NCBI GenBank assembly: GCA_905235835.1
Contig: CAJONQ010000017.1
Span: forward strand, 1-40,434
Direction: 5' to 3'
Origin: an uncultured Prevotella sp.
GTDB lineage: Bacteria > Bacteroidota > Bacteroidia > Bacteroidales > Bacteroidaceae
Length of the DNA: 40,434 nucleotides
A program made the translations under genes and the position numbers. Under the pieces are notes generated by a model. It did not search any database and was not told the DNA's origin. It was given only the letters and a program-made list of their open reading frames with translations. This document shows positions 33,436-40,434 of this stretch, in pieces (position 1 is the first letter of the stretch; every line of letters begins with the position of its first letter).

Positions 33436-33914
33436 TATCGCTCCATTTCCGGTTTGCCGTCTTGACCACTCTTTCCGTATTCAAACACATCCATCAGGGA
33501 TGTTTCAGTGACACTAGCGATAACATAGTCAATCATCGTGCCGCCCATAACCTCTTCGATATTATTAACTGCACCTTTTAGTGTACCAGCATGTACCAAA
33601 TAATTCACACTGCTGCGTTTTTCCTTCTCTGTTTTTTCATCAATAGTAATAAATTGCAACTTAGCCTTATACCAACGATCGGCTGAGGGCTCGTCACTGA
33701 AAAATATCTCTTTATAAGGGGCTATTTTTATGTCTTTAACAGTGAACTCGCCACTAATATACGATGACATTTCCTCCATGATGCGCTTCTCTGCTTCTGT
33801 GAAGCTAAGTGCATCCACCGTATATGTCTCATTCACTTTCTTTTGCAGACCATCTTCCATGGTCCTCTCATAATTAATTTTACACTCAAACCAAATTGCT
33901 GTTCTTGATCTCAT
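33435..33914 (-). CDS. DUF4494 domain protein
   Basis: A 159-residue protein of the Bacteroidota DUF4494 family, cytoplasmic by its lack of any signal or membrane segment. Marks are IWFECKINYER (about 7-17), VNETYTVDALSFTEAEKRI (about 27-45) and EPSADRWYKAKLQFITIDE (about 75-93). The function is unknown. In this operon it follows the pseudokinase gene (45-base gap) and overlaps yggS by one base. Confidence 0.82.
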   Translation of the reverse strand: MRSRTAIWFECKINYERTMEDGLQKKVNETYTVDALSFTEAEKRIMEEMSSYISGEFTVKDIKIAPYKEIFFSDEPSADRWYKAKLQFITIDEKTEKEKRSSVNYLVHAGTLKGAVNNIEEVMGGTMIDYVIASVTETSLMDVFEYGKSGQDGKPEMER

Positions 33915-33959
33915 ATGTTTTATTTTTCGTTACTTTTACATCTTAATATTTCTGTAGAA

Positions 33960-35201
33960 CTATTTCTGAACTCCACGGCTATTAGAACCACCCAACTCTT
34001 TCTTCTTCTGTTCCGTAATGCGTTCAATAATCTCTGTTGCTATCAACTGACTCCTTGCAGGATCCAGAGCCGTCTCCCCAGCGATTTCCTCCTGAGCTTT
34101 CATCAAATCCTGAATAGTAGACTCACTTTGAGACATAAAATTCTTCTCTGTGACGTTCATGTATTCCTTATTATATATTTTAGAGAGAATTTTCTCTGCG
34201 GCTTCAGTATAGCGCTTACGGAAGATGGCCTCTGCCTTTGCCTGATACTCTTCCTGCGACCGCTGCTCTATAGCCACCAAAGAATCCCCGTCACTGGTTA
34301 CGCCTAATTCCTCAGGATTAAACCCATCGTCAATTAAATCGTCAGTAGCTTGCCTTGGAGCTGGCTTAACAAACTCCACAGGATTACTCTCTGGCATCAT
34401 GTCGAAATAAAGAGCTATCACCAGTCCTGCAATGGCAGCGGCAATAACGGCAGTCAGTAAAGAACGATAGGCATTACGTTTGCGATTAATACTTCCCAGC
34501 ATCTCTTCTGGAGTGTTGAAACGATCTTCGGGTGACTCACTAACAGCCTTCTTCACCACCTTACGCAACTCCAACGGCATGTCCGCCTGGTCGAAAACTT
34601 TCTGTAACAGACATCCTATAGAATATATGTCACATCGATTGTCAATTGTTCCATTATTCATTACCTCTGGAGCCACAAACTCTTCGAGTCCACTATGATA
34701 GAGTTGAGACGGGTCACTCATGGAAATATAGTAAGAGCCGACGTGTGACACGAGTACAGCATTATCACCTTTACGAAGAAAAACGGTCTGTGGTGAATAA
34801 CACACACCAAAAAGACCCTGCGAATGAATATAAGCGGCTGTTTCTAGCAACTGCCTAGTAAACTCCTCAATGAAATTAGGCTCCGCTACTATAGAGGGGT
34901 TATCATTCAAAACCTGTTTCAATGGTTGATACTGCCCCTGTTCCATTTCCAGTCTAATAATATCATGACCTTCAACTTGAGGACGAAAATGAAGAATATG
35001 CTGATTTGTTAAGGATGCATTCTGTTCACATTCTTTTTTGAGTGCCTCACTAAACTTTATATTACTATTCAACTCCGGATAAATATCAACAACACTACGA
35101 TATTTCCCATCTATCTGCTGACGATAATAATCACCAATCGGCAAACTAGTCTTGTTGAGTTTTCCGTCTTTCCTTGATGCCAAAAGTTCCTCGTAATTCA
35201 T
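33960..35201 (-). CDS. Membrane-anchored protein-kinase-like protein (pseudokinase)
   Basis: A 413-residue protein with an N-terminal Ser/Thr-kinase fold (about 1-240), one membrane helix (about 247-266) and an extracytoplasmic, partly coiled-coil C-terminus (about 270-413). The kinase lobe is degenerate. No VAIK-type lysine is visible in VVDIYPE (37-43). The HRD loop reads GVC (132-134) with the catalytic Asp replaced by Cys134, the following Lys and Asn are Ser136 and Thr139, and the DFG triplet reads HVG (153-155). The structural APE (177-179) and D191-x-Y-S-x-G are kept. It is therefore probably a binding or scaffold protein. The start at 35201 (MNYEELLASR) lies about 16 bases after the predicted transcription start; the frame to 35225 overlaps the -7 box. 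Confidence 0.8.
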   Translation of the reverse strand: MNYEELLASRKDGKLNKTSLPIGDYYRQQIDGKYRSVVDIYPELNSNIKFSEALKKECEQNASLTNQHILHFRPQVEGHDIIRLEMEQGQYQPLKQVLNDNPSIVAEPNFIEEFTRQLLETAAYIHSQGLFGVCYSPQTVFLRKGDNAVLVSHVGSYYISMSDPSQLYHSGLEEFVAPEVMNNGTIDNRCDIYSIGCLLQKVFDQADMPLELRKVVKKAVSESPEDRFNTPEEMLGSINRKRNAYRSLLTAVIAAAIAGLVIALYFDMMPESNPVEFVKPAPRQATDDLIDDGFNPEELGVTSDGDSLVAIEQRSQEEYQAKAEAIFRKRYTEAAEKILSKIYNKEYMNVTEKNFMSQSESTIQDLMKAQEEIAGETALDPARSQLIATEIIERITEQKKKELGGSNSRGVQK

Positions 35202-35222
35202 AATTAATGTTTGTTTGAAGCG

Positions 35223-35254
35223 CAAAAGTAATCATAATTTCTGAAAAACGCAAA
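35223..35254 (-). promoter_or_regulatory. Promoter of the pseudokinase operon
   Basis: On the minus strand, TTTG (35251-35254) and TACTTTTG (35223-35230) have 20-base spacing. It is back to back with the aminotransferase promoter, the two -33 boxes being 6 bases apart. Confidence 0.75.
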
Positions 35255-35260
35255 AATTAT

Positions 35261-35291
35261 TTTGTATTTATCTTTAATTAATGTACCTTTG
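35261..35291 (+). promoter_or_regulatory. Promoter of the aminotransferase operon
   Basis: TTTG at 35261-35264 and TACCTTTG at 35284-35291 followed by CA, spacing 19. The transcript would begin about 20 bases before the ATG at 35319. Confidence 0.8.
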
Positions 35292-35318
35292 CACTCGATT
35301 TACGTAAATTATACAAAA

Positions 35319-36515
35319 ATGCCGGAAATATCTGTTCGCGGTTTGGAGATGCCAGAATCACCAATTCGTAAGCTTGCTCCACTTGCCGTCGCCGCAAAGA
35401 ATCGTGGTACCCATGTGTACCATCTGAATATTGGACAACCTGATCTCCCTACACCACAGGTGGGACTTGATGCCCTGAAGACCATTGACCGAAACATTCT
35501 CGAGTATTCTCCATCACAAGGATACCTGAGCTATCGGGAAAAACTGGTTAATTATTATGCAAAATATAATATTAATGTGACTGCCGACGATATCATCATA
35601 ACGTCTGGCGGTAGTGAAGCTGTGCTTTTTGCTTTTCTTTCATGTCTCAACCCAGGAGATGAGATCATTGTTCCCGAGCCTGCCTACGCTAACTATATGG
35701 CATTTGCAATTTCTGCAGGTGCAAAGATCAGAACCATCGCTACAACCATTGAAGAAGGTTTCTCTCTTCCAAAAGTGGAGAAATTTGAAGAGCTTATCAA
35801 CGATCGCACCCGAGCTATCATGATTTGCAACCCTAACAACCCTACAGGTTACCTTTATACTCGCCGAGAGATGCAGCAGATTCGTGATTTAGTAAAAAAA
35901 TATGACCTGTATTTATTCTCCGACGAAGTCTATCGAGAATACATTTACACGGGTTCACCATATATTTCCGCCTGCCATTTAGAAGGAATTGAACAGAATG
36001 TTATACTGATTGACTCTGTATCAAAACGTTATTCTGAATGTGGTATTCGTATTGGTGCTCTCATTACAAAGAATGTAGAGGTACGCAAAGCAGTAATGAA
36101 ATTTTGTCAAGCACGTCTATCCCCTCCCCTTATCGGACAAATCGTGGCTGAGGCATCTTTGGATGCACCAGAAGAATATTATCGTGATGTATACGACGAG
36201 TATGTAGAGCGTCGTAAATGTTTGATAGACGGACTAAATCGTATACCTGGTGTTTATTCTCCTATCCCAATGGGAGCATTTTATACGGTAGCAAAACTAC
36301 CTGTAGACGATGCAGAAAAATTCTGCCGTTGGTGTCTTGCTGAGTTTGAGTATGAGGGCGAGACTGTTATGATGGCTCCCGCTGCAGGCTTCTATACCAC
36401 TCCTGGTGCCGGTATTGATCAAGTACGTATTGCCTATGTACTAAAAAAGGAAGACCTTGAACGTGCACTTATCGTCTTACAGAAAGCATTAGAAGCATAT
36501 CCTGGAAGAAAATGA
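35319..36515 (+). CDS. PLP-dependent class I/II aminotransferase
   Basis: A 398-residue cytoplasmic fold-type I aminotransferase similar to aspartate/aromatic aminotransferases. Marks: HLNIGQPDLPTP (about 36-47), EYSPSQGYLSYREKL (about 60-74), SGGSEAVLFAF (about 93-103), NPNNPTGYLY (about 170-179), DEVYREYIY and the PLP lysine Lys236 in SVSKRYSECGIRIG; the usual motif is SFSK-x-x-x-x-x-G-x-R-x-G. A C-terminal Arg in IRIAYV-like VRIAYVL fits carboxylate binding. The start at 35319 (MPEISVRGLEM) follows the promoter; the frame from 35262 starts inside it. The stop overlaps the next gene by ATGA. Substrate specificity is not determined. Confidence 0.9.
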   Translation: MPEISVRGLEMPESPIRKLAPLAVAAKNRGTHVYHLNIGQPDLPTPQVGLDALKTIDRNILEYSPSQGYLSYREKLVNYYAKYNINVTADDIIITSGGSEAVLFAFLSCLNPGDEIIVPEPAYANYMAFAISAGAKIRTIATTIEEGFSLPKVEKFEELINDRTRAIMICNPNNPTGYLYTRREMQQIRDLVKKYDLYLFSDEVYREYIYTGSPYISACHLEGIEQNVILIDSVSKRYSECGIRIGALITKNVEVRKAVMKFCQARLSPPLIGQIVAEASLDAPEEYYRDVYDEYVERRKCLIDGLNRIPGVYSPIPMGAFYTVAKLPVDDAEKFCRWCLAEFEYEGETVMMAPAAGFYTTPGAGIDQVRIAYVLKKEDLERALIVLQKALEAYPGRK

Positions 36516-37759
36516 ATCTTCCTTTATTTCTTGCACATAGGCTTTATTCCGATGATGGTGACCACCGAAAAGTGAGTCGCCCAGCTATTCATATAGCAAC
36601 CATAGGTGTAGCAATAGGACTGGCAGTGATGATTATTACGGTTAGTGTAGTCATGGGGTTTAAGCATACTATACGTGACAAGGTTGTGGGCTTTGGAAGT
36701 CACATACAAGTTGAGAGTTTTATTGCTTCACAATCTGCTACGCCATACCCTGTCTGTATCGATGATTCCCTAACAAAAGTGCTGCAAAGTATTAAGGGGA
36801 TACGTCATGTAGGACGATATGCGTTAACACAAGGTATCCTTAAAACTGATAATGATTTCCTTGGAGTAGTCATCAAAGGCATCGGCGAGGATTATGACAC
36901 CCACTTTCTCCAAGAAAACTTAGTTGAGGGAGAAATGCCCCATTTTTCTTCTAATAAGAGTTCAAATGAACTCCTTATTTCACGTATGACAGCCAACAAA
37001 CTCGGTCTGAAAAGGGGCGACTATGTGTATGCTTATTTCATCGACTACAACAATGTTCGTGCTCGAAAATTCACGGTAGCTGCCATTTATGAGACAAATA
37101 TGACACAATTTGACGAGTCTCTTTGTTTCACAGACCTGCCACTGACCGTCAAACTAAATAATTGGGAGAAAGACCAGTGTAGCGGTGCGGAAATGTTAGT
37201 CAGTGACTTCAACCAATTAGAGACAGTTTCTGAACTTGTCATAGAGAAAATTAATCGTCACACAGACCGCAATGGTGAAATACTCACATCACATACTGTA
37301 CAAGAGACATATCCACAAGTTTTCTCATGGCTTTCTTTACTAGACATCAACGTATGGATTATCCTTGTTTTGATGGTGTGTGTAGCAGGATTCACCATGA
37401 TTAGCGGACTACTAATCATTATTTTGGAACGTACACAGATGATAGGTCTCTTAAAAGCACTCGGAGCACGAAACAAAAGTGTGCGCCATACCTTCCTCTG
37501 GTTTTCCACCTTTATCATTGGACAAGGTATGCTATGGGGAAACATTATTGGCATCGGTTTTATTCTTTTACAACAACATTTTAGCTTCATTAAGCTCGAC
37601 CCTGCCAACTATTATGTTACGACTGCCCCAATGGAACTCAATTTTCCTATCATATTAATACTAAATGCGGCAACACTCATTGTAACACTTTTCGTTTTGA
37701 TAGCTCCATCTTTTCTTGTTTCCCGCATTCATCCTGCTCGTTCCATGAGATATGAATAA
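36512..37759 (+). CDS. FtsX-like/LolE-type ABC transporter permease
   Basis: A 415-residue inner-membrane permease with the LolC/LolE/MacB topology: a helix near the N-terminus (about 27-50), a periplasmic domain of about 220 residues, then three helices (about 278-300, 327-350, 370-398). The N-terminal LFLAHRLYSDDGDHRKVSRPAIHIATIGVAIGLAVMI and the segment MIGLLKALGARNKSVRHTFLW (the coupling region) are typical. It overlaps the aminotransferase by ATGA. A partner ATPase is not adjacent, so it may act in lipoprotein release with a LolD encoded elsewhere; this is inferred. Confidence 0.85.
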   Translation: MNLPLFLAHRLYSDDGDHRKVSRPAIHIATIGVAIGLAVMIITVSVVMGFKHTIRDKVVGFGSHIQVESFIASQSATPYPVCIDDSLTKVLQSIKGIRHVGRYALTQGILKTDNDFLGVVIKGIGEDYDTHFLQENLVEGEMPHFSSNKSSNELLISRMTANKLGLKRGDYVYAYFIDYNNVRARKFTVAAIYETNMTQFDESLCFTDLPLTVKLNNWEKDQCSGAEMLVSDFNQLETVSELVIEKINRHTDRNGEILTSHTVQETYPQVFSWLSLLDINVWIILVLMVCVAGFTMISGLLIIILERTQMIGLLKALGARNKSVRHTFLWFSTFIIGQGMLWGNIIGIGFILLQQHFSFIKLDPANYYVTTAPMELNFPIILILNAATLIVTLFVLIAPSFLVSRIHPARSMRYE

Positions 37760-37773
37760 AATACTCTAATTAA

Positions 37774-37805
37774 TTTGGTATTTTACTCACTTATTCGTAC
37801 CTTTG
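37774..37805 (+). promoter_or_regulatory. Promoter of ruvC and downstream genes
   Basis: TTTG at 37774-37777 and TACCTTTG at 37798-37805, spacing 20. Transcription would begin at about 37809-37812, within 5 bases of the ruvC ATG (37814). Confidence 0.75.
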
Positions 37806-37813
37806 TACACGAT

Positions 37814-38368
37814 ATGGAAAAGGTGATATTGGGCATCGACCCTGGAACAAACATCATGGGCTATGGCATCCTAAAAGTAAATGAAGGGATGGCTGAGATG
37901 GTAACCATGGGCGTAATTGACCTTAGGAAGTATGGGGATGCCTATTTGAAACTGGGACATATCTTTGAGAGAGTGACAGGAATCATCGATGCCTATTTAC
38001 CCGACGAAATGGCGATTGAGGCTCCATTCTTCGGAAAAAACGTGCAGTCAATGCTAAAACTCGGTAGAGCACAGGGTACGGCAATCGCCGCCGCCATCCA
38101 CCATGGGGTTCCTATCCATGAGTATGCACCGCTGAAAATAAAAATGGCGATAACTGGTAATGGTGCAGCCTCGAAAGAACAGGTTGCGGGTATGCTACAA
38201 CGATTATTGAAATTCGACGAGGATGCCATGGTGAAATTCATGGATGCCACTGACGCACTTGGGGCAGCTTATTGCCACTACATGCAGATGAAACGTCCAG
38301 AATCACAAGTGCATTATCGAGGGTGGAAGGATTTCGTCATCAAGAACCAAAAAAGGGTGAAGAAATAA
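37814..38368 (+). CDS. ruvC: Crossover junction endodeoxyribonuclease RuvC
   Basis: A 184-residue nuclease resolving Holliday junctions with RuvAB. The acidic active-site residues are in place: Asp9 (ILGIDPGT), Glu69 (EMAIEAPFF), and Asp144/Asp147 in MDATDALGAAYCH. The length is normal. The ATG at 37814 (MEKVILGIDPG) is the canonical start; the frame from 37775 begins within the promoter. The mRNA leader is almost absent. The ModF-like ATPase gene follows after 5 bases. Confidence 0.95.
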   Translation: MEKVILGIDPGTNIMGYGILKVNEGMAEMVTMGVIDLRKYGDAYLKLGHIFERVTGIIDAYLPDEMAIEAPFFGKNVQSMLKLGRAQGTAIAAAIHHGVPIHEYAPLKIKMAITGNGAASKEQVAGMLQRLLKFDEDAMVKFMDATDALGAAYCHYMQMKRPESQVHYRGWKDFVIKNQKRVKK

Positions 38369-38373
38369 GTATT

Positions 38374-39720
38374 ATGAGTAAAATAACAGCAATCGTAGGA
38401 AGAAACGGGAGCGGAAAAACTTTATATATAGAGAAACTGCGCAGGGACATGGCAAGTGACCGTCTGCGCTATATCGCTTTTAGCGACTCATATGGCCCGA
38501 TTGTTGACAAGGCATATTATCTGCAATTGCGTTGGAACCAACACGACATTGACCCAGAAACCCCTAACGTGGGAGAGTTGTTAGAGAGGGCTTACAAAAT
38601 CGCAGGTGATGATATACCTGAGCGTAGAGAACTGCAACACCATTTGTATGGACTTTTCCATATGGAGCCTTTACTTGACAAATACGTAATTACATTATCG
38701 AGTGGAGAACTTCGAAAGTTTCAACTAACTAAGACTCTCTTTGCCAATCCGAGATTGCTCATTATGGAGAATCCGTTTATCGGACTCGACGCAGAAACTC
38801 GGGATCAACTGAAGGAGTTGTTAAAACTGCTAGTGGAGAAACACGAGATAGACATCATGCTTGTGCTCTCAAAAACTGACGATATCCCAGACTCTGTAAC
38901 TGAAGTTATTGAAATCAGAGATGCCCATGTGATGCCACCATGCACTAAAGATGAATATGAATTTCGTCAAGTTAACATACCAGAACATGTACTGACAAGA
39001 CATGAACATGACTCCATCTTAAATTTGCCATATAAGGACAATGACTACGTTTCGGATGAGGTTATCAATATGCGTAATGTAAGCATAAGTTACGGCAACC
39101 GCACTATTTTACGCAACCTAAATTGGACTGTGCGTAATGGTGAGCGATGGGCTTTGTCTGGACAAAACGGAAGTGGCAAGTCTACTCTACTCTCATTGGT
39201 TTGTGCTGACAATCCACAGAGTTACGCATGTGATATTACACTGTTCGACCATCAACGAGGAACAGGTGAGAGCATCTGGGACATCAAGAAGCACATAGGC
39301 TATGTATCACCAGAGATGCACCGCTCATACCAGCGTGATTTACCTGCTATTCGTATTGTGGCAAGCGGACTAAAAGACTCTGTGGGACTCTACGTGAAGC
39401 CCAATGAGGAGGAATATACTATCTGCAAGTGGTGGCTTGACATGTTTGGACTGGAAAACAAGTACGACCGTCCGTTCCTGAAACTCTCGAGTGGAGAACA
39501 ACGATTGGTACTACTGGCTAGAGCTTTTGTAAAGGATCCCCAGTTACTGATACTCGATGAGCCTCTACATGGACTCGATTTGTGGAACCGTCGAAGAGTA
39601 AAGGATATCATCGAGACGTTCTGTCAGCGTAAGAATAAGACGCTGGTAATGGTGACTCACTACGAAGAGGAACTGCCCAACGTTATCACTCATAGGAAGC
39701 ATTTAACAAAACAAAAATAA
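38374..39720 (+). CDS. ModF-like protein with two ABC ATPase domains, first one degenerate
   Basis: A 448-residue soluble protein with two fused ABC domains and no membrane part, as in E. coli ModF (490 residues). Domain 1 (about 1-200): Walker A GRNGSGKT (9-16), signature LSSGELRK (108-115), but Walker B reads LLIMENP with Glu132-Asn133 in place of the usual Asp-Glu, and the switch His is Ser166. Domain 2 (about 235-448) is canonical: GQNGSGKS (263-270), LSSGEQRLV, LLILDEP (Asp395, Glu396) and His429 (MVTHYEEE). Site 1 is thus probably inactive. The start at 38374 (MSKITAIVG) is 5 bases after ruvC. Its function is unknown; no molybdate transport genes are nearby. Confidence 0.87.
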   Translation: MSKITAIVGRNGSGKTLYIEKLRRDMASDRLRYIAFSDSYGPIVDKAYYLQLRWNQHDIDPETPNVGELLERAYKIAGDDIPERRELQHHLYGLFHMEPLLDKYVITLSSGELRKFQLTKTLFANPRLLIMENPFIGLDAETRDQLKELLKLLVEKHEIDIMLVLSKTDDIPDSVTEVIEIRDAHVMPPCTKDEYEFRQVNIPEHVLTRHEHDSILNLPYKDNDYVSDEVINMRNVSISYGNRTILRNLNWTVRNGERWALSGQNGSGKSTLLSLVCADNPQSYACDITLFDHQRGTGESIWDIKKHIGYVSPEMHRSYQRDLPAIRIVASGLKDSVGLYVKPNEEEYTICKWWLDMFGLENKYDRPFLKLSSGEQRLVLLARAFVKDPQLLILDEPLHGLDLWNRRRVKDIIETFCQRKNKTLVMVTHYEEELPNVITHRKHLTKQK

Positions 39721-39722
39721 CA

Positions 39723-40211
39723 ATGAAAATGAAAAAGATTTTAATAATCCTCATGCTTTTTATTGGCATGAATGTGCAAGCACAAGAAGTGTTCAATGAG
39801 TTACGTCAAAAGAACAAGGCGATTGTTGAGAACCCACAAACTAATGGACTGGTACGCTCTATCAGCCAGTTCAAATTGGATGCCCTTAATTATATTATTA
39901 TCAAGATGCAGGAAGAGATGCCCGACTCATCCGCTTACTACCTCGACAGTCAGGCTATCGCCATGAATGAATACGTGACCTTTTATATTCAAAAACTTGT
40001 TCAATACAATGAGATGCCAACGGCACTGCAGGAGGAGATGACAAAGATGTTTATGGAAACAAGCAAGAACCATCCACTTTTTAAGGACAAAGATAAGGAG
40101 ATGGTCCTTAATTATTATAACAATGGTGAGTGTTTGACACGTTTTTCTTTGGACACAGACTGGGAAAAAGCCCTTCAAGTTATTAAAAAGAAAATGGCAA
40201 AGAACGAATAG
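39723..40211 (+). CDS. Secreted protein of unknown function
   Basis: A 162-residue protein with a signal peptide (about 1-21; KKILIILMLFIGMNVQAQ). The mature part is helical and acidic/basic mixed: EVFNELRQKNKAIVENPQTN, a central FKLDALNYIIIKMQEEMPDSSAYYLDSQAIAMNEYVTFYI, and a lysine-rich end (ALQVIKKKMAKNE). It starts 2 bases after the ModF-like stop, so it is probably co-transcribed from the ruvC promoter. I do not recognise the family. The location is likely periplasmic. Confidence 0.7.
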   Translation: MKMKKILIILMLFIGMNVQAQEVFNELRQKNKAIVENPQTNGLVRSISQFKLDALNYIIIKMQEEMPDSSAYYLDSQAIAMNEYVTFYIQKLVQYNEMPTALQEEMTKMFMETSKNHPLFKDKDKEMVLNYYNNGECLTRFSLDTDWEKALQVIKKKMAKNE

Positions 40212-40239
40212 TATATTAACATTATTAATATCAGCTATT

Positions 40240-40434
40240 ATGGAAAGAACATGGAGATGGTTTGGCAAGAAGGATAAGATCACTCTTGCACAGCTCAGAC
40301 AGATTGGTGTAGAGGGTATTGTTACCGCTTTGCATGACGTGCCCCTCGGAGAGGTTTGGACCAGAGAGAAAATCCGAGACCTTCGTGAGTACATCGAGAG
40401 TTACGGTATGCGCTGGAGCGTGGTCGAGAGTCTG
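40240..40434 (+). CDS. uxuA: Mannonate dehydratase, N-terminal part cut by the window end
   Basis: The first 65 residues of UxuA, which dehydrates D-mannonate to 2-keto-3-deoxy-gluconate in glucuronate catabolism. The start MERTWRWFGKKDKITLAQLRQIG and the segment GIVTALHDVPLGEVW are characteristic of the family N-terminus; the metal and catalytic residues lie beyond the window. The gene begins 28 bases after the preceding stop, with no consensus promoter in the short gap. A hexuronate utilisation cluster may continue outside the window. Confidence 0.9.
   Translation, partial: MERTWRWFGKKDKITLAQLRQIGVEGIVTALHDVPLGEVWTREKIRDLREYIESYGMRWSVVESL

Overview
The window looks like a chromosomal fragment from a Bacteroidota bacterium of the order Bacteroidales, most likely a Prevotella-like member of the Prevotellaceae. 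The reasons are the many promoters of the Bacteroidota type (TAnnTTTG at -7 with TTTG about 19-20 bases upstream), clade-typical families (DUF4293, DUF4468, DUF4494, DUF5715, a Porin_10-type porin, a Bacteroidota omega-like RNA polymerase subunit, a 387-residue PurM), and the thrA / apgM-like / thrC threonine operon. All calls were made by reading motifs and translations; no database search was possible.

Layout. (1) 1-361: a probable rearrangement or assembly junction. It holds the start of a minus-strand HipA-like gene that runs into unrelated sequence, next to a pyruvate:ferredoxin oxidoreductase gene (362-1636) that lacks its first two-thirds. (2) 1745-7052: a surface-type clostripain (C11) lipoprotein protease, whose 5' leader carries a relic resembling a type IX secretion tail. 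It is followed by a compact four-gene operon: an HPr-kinase-like P-loop protein, an S24/S26-type peptidase, a PqqD-like peptide-binding protein and an ABC exporter. This resembles the tailoring and export half of a ribosomal peptide (lasso-type) cluster, with no visible precursor or cyclase, and is the most intriguing system here. (3) 7110-10508: two tandem paralogous acyl-CoA ligases behind a promoter with two hyphenated palindromes. (4) 10544-15663: the threonine operon, in which thrC is split by a one-base frameshift exactly at an ATGA. (5) 15660-16406: a DUF5715 protein on the minus strand.

(6) 16499-22944: a long plus-strand housekeeping operon: phoH, purC, ubiE/menG, aroE, a TPM-domain protein, lemA, purM. 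(7) 23033-24668: minus-strand bamD, omega-like subunit and DUF4293 operon. (8) 24796-26826: uvrB. (9) 26899-30046: DUF4468 protein, a 55-residue membrane protein and a porin. (10) 30063-31692: an HD-domain protein and menA, divergently transcribed from fully overlapping promoters. (11) 31661-35201: minus-strand operon of a membrane pseudokinase, DUF4494 protein, YggS, RluA-type pseudouridine synthase and a 58-residue membrane protein. (12) 35319-40434: aminotransferase and FtsX-type permease; ruvC, a ModF-like double ABC ATPase and a secreted protein of unknown function; then the start of uxuA.

The genes are mostly core metabolism and envelope biogenesis: threonine, purine, shikimate and menaquinone synthesis (ubiE/menG and menA act in succession in reverse order of position), outer-membrane assembly (bamD), and DNA repair (uvrB, ruvC). 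Four strong intrinsic terminators and about fifteen promoters delimit transcription units. No tRNA, rRNA, CRISPR array, complete insertion sequence or phage gene was seen.
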